Part shown: positions 62,855 through 64,000 of the stretch, piece after piece
Numbering within the stretch: the first letter of the stretch is position 1
How the letters are laid out: each line of letters begins with the position of its first letter
Source of the DNA: Bacteroidales bacterium
GTDB lineage: Bacteria > Bacteroidota > Bacteroidia > Bacteroidales > F082
Assembly (NCBI GenBank): GCA_015491905.1
Contig: WGGC01000031.1
Span: 1-64,000 of the forward strand
Length of the DNA: 64,000 nt
Direction: 5' to 3'
Translations under genes and position numbers: made by a program
The notes under the pieces: generated by a model
Database searches by the model: none
Told to the model about the DNA's origin: nothing
Seen by the model: only the letters and a program-made list of their open reading frames with translations

Positions 62855-63610
62855 TTAAGCTCGTTTTTTCCAAACGGTATGTGCTGTTACACAGGCTTTA
62901 TTAGTTGATAAGTCGAAAACGGTATGTGAAAATTCCTGATTTTTTTTTATAATTTTAGTGTAAATAAGTAGTTGATCGCCATAATTTGCTTCATTGAGAA
63001 AACGCCCTTCTATTTCGTGTAAAATATTTTCTTTCATCACTTTATTTGGGATTACCTCTATAAGCCATTGAAAATAACGAATATTGTTGACATGTTTGTT
63101 GGCATCGATATCGAACTTTTTCACTTTTATAATATCCATAAACTCACCGTCATTAAGAACCGGTAGTTTTTTTGCCGGGTCAAAATCAATTGAAACCTGA
63201 GGATTTAAGCCCCAGCCCGTTTTAAATTTTTCCGGAATAGACAACGGCCGGCGATTTTTAATATCAAAAAACAACCAAAGGCCTTTTGCCCTGCCAATAA
63301 TATTATTTTCTTCATCGAGAATATAATTTTCTCTAACGCCTCTAATTGATTTATACTGTGAAAGCCAGGTACGAATAGTTATTTTTTCTTTATATTTTGG
63401 ATACCGGTCAAATTGCATTTTTCCTGATAACAAAACCCAGCCTAAATTTTTTCGGTATAAATCAATTATATTTTCACCAACAGGCAAATGATGGTTCCCG
63501 GCTGTTTCCTGTAATAACCGCAACATTGCCATTGGTGTTGCCTCTTCATATTGCGATAAATCATAGAAATCTGTTATAAATTCGCTTTCAAAAATATTAT
63601 TATCAGTCAT
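62855..63610 (-). CDS. Acyl-ACP thioesterase
   Basis: 251 residues, FatA/FatB-related bacterial thioesterase that releases fatty acid from acyl carrier protein. Two hot-dog halves: ATPMAMLRLLQETAGNHHLPVGENIIDLYRKNLGWVLLSGKMQFDRYPKYKEKITIRTWLSQYKSIRGVREN, and the second with DIDANKHVNNIRYFQWLIEVIP, which carries the N-x-H-x-N catalytic pattern. Such genes are widespread in Bacteroidota; no fatty-acid genes adjoin it. Confidence 0.9.
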   Translation of the reverse strand: MTDNNIFESEFITDFYDLSQYEEATPMAMLRLLQETAGNHHLPVGENIIDLYRKNLGWVLLSGKMQFDRYPKYKEKITIRTWLSQYKSIRGVRENYILDEENNIIGRAKGLWLFFDIKNRRPLSIPEKFKTGWGLNPQVSIDFDPAKKLPVLNDGEFMDIIKVKKFDIDANKHVNNIRYFQWLIEVIPNKVMKENILHEIEGRFLNEANYGDQLLIYTKIIKKNQEFSHTVFDLSTNKACVTAHTVWKKRA

Positions 63611-63644
63611 TTATAATTTTATATTTCATGGGTCACATGGAACT

Positions 63645-63669
63645 TACCATAATTGAATTATTATTTACC
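63645..63669. repeat. Outer-arm fragment of the nested palindromic element
   Basis: TACCATAATTGAATTATTATTTACC differs at two positions from the inverted right arm of the 53401 element (TACCATAATTGAATAATCATTTACC). No inner arm pair is preserved, so it is a partial or decayed copy, or chance in A/T-rich DNA. Confidence 0.45.
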
Positions 63670-63684
63670 AGCATGTTTTAATGG

Positions 63685-64000
63685 CTATGCCATCAAAGAC
63701 AGTTCATATTTATTTTCTTCCTGAAGGTACTCCTTTTTTATACTGTCGAAGGTTTCTTTAACGGTAGTAATTTTTTCTGCCATATAAGCCTTTGTACCTG
63801 CAAAGGAAAATCCCTGTTGAAAATTTCCCTGAGTGGCATTATAAAGTGCTTCTGCAACACAAAACTGTACTTTTTTGTAGTCGCAGGTTTTTAAACATTT
63901 CCATGCGCACTTTACCGGTTTTTGTTTTCCTTGCTTAATCTCCTCTACAAAATCATTGGTAATTACTCTGCCGGGAAGACCTACGGGACTGCTTATGAGT
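63685..64000 (-). CDS. Nitronate monooxygenase-like flavoprotein, C-terminal part only
   Basis: Not in the ORF track because its start lies beyond the right edge. The minus strand is open from 63999 to a TAG at 63685, reading LISSPVGLPGRVITNDFVEEI...CAWKCLKTCDYKKVQFCVAEALYNATQGNFQQGFSFAGTKAYMAEKI. This matches the C-terminus of the FMN-dependent 2-nitropropane dioxygenase (nitronate monooxygenase)/YrpB family, including the paired cysteines and the GFAFAG-type motif. About 104 residues are visible. The native substrate is unknown. Confidence 0.8.
   Translation of the reverse strand, partial: LISSPVGLPGRVITNDFVEEIKQGKQKPVKCAWKCLKTCDYKKVQFCVAEALYNATQGNFQQGFSFAGTKAYMAEKITTVKETFDSIKKEYLQEENKYELSLMA

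Noticed and set aside
1-64000. CRISPR arrays, prophage, transposase genes, toxin-antitoxin or defence islands
   Set aside because: I looked for regularly spaced direct repeats, integrase/transposase motifs and typical small gene pairs and saw none.

Overview
The window is AT-rich bacterial chromosome from a member of the Bacteroidota. Evidence: genes belonging to or associated with the type IX secretion system (a PorD/DUF4835 protein, a PorE-like OmpA protein, a peptidase with a T9SS C-terminal sorting domain), the Bacteroidota-type omega subunit next to bamD and coaBC, a DUF6913 protein, an alpha-oxoamine synthase of the sphingolipid type, and repeated TAnnTTTG motifs upstream of genes, which match the Bacteroides -7 promoter box. 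I cannot name a genus; a Bacteroidales/Marinilabiliales-like lineage is my guess. Nothing looks like a prophage, plasmid, integron, CRISPR array or defence island. It reads as a stable core chromosome with a few decayed or repetitive intergenic patches.

Layout. 1-11 kb: 3' part of a ResB-CcsA cytochrome c maturation fusion (cut by the window edge), rfbC, uvrA, a BadF-type sugar kinase, a DgkA-type lipid kinase, a DUF59 protein, a MaoC-like hydratase with an acyl-CoA synthetase, and exonuclease III. 11-13 kb: tRNA-Gly(CCC) and a frameshifted remnant of a T9SS-secreted protein. 13-20 kb: rhodanese and TauE pair, HD hydrolase, exported MEMO-like lipoprotein, succinate-semialdehyde-type dehydrogenase, MgtE, CDF transporter, trmD. 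20-30 kb: lone trpB, the bamD-omega-coaBC-porD cluster, the oxoamine synthase, a secreted M14 carboxypeptidase, dapA and DUF6913. 30-37 kb: PhnP-like hydrolase, PorE-like protein, queE, an exported propeller-like protein, folD and ffh.

37-47 kb is catabolic. hmgA, hppD, fahA and a flavin reductase form the homogentisate route for tyrosine and phenylalanine. Separate LKR and SDH genes form the saccharopine route for lysine, followed by a TerB-DnaJ protein. 47-53 kb holds ppdK, a membrane MutS-like ATPase and an alanine/sodium symporter. 53-62 kb is a signalling block: two large paralogous hybrid histidine kinases that share an unusual His-free C-terminal extension, with a REC-kinase protein between them. 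The window ends with tRNA-Met, an acyl-ACP thioesterase and the 3' end of a nitronate-monooxygenase-like gene that runs off the edge.

The most interesting material is not in the genes. Three GC-rich structured elements of about 145-160 bp share conserved ends and sit between genes. Two further intergenic elements of about 87 bp are nested palindromes whose outer arms differ in sequence but still pair, which suggests structure under selection. A third, partial outer-arm match lies near the right end. I did not see a clearly new multi-gene system.
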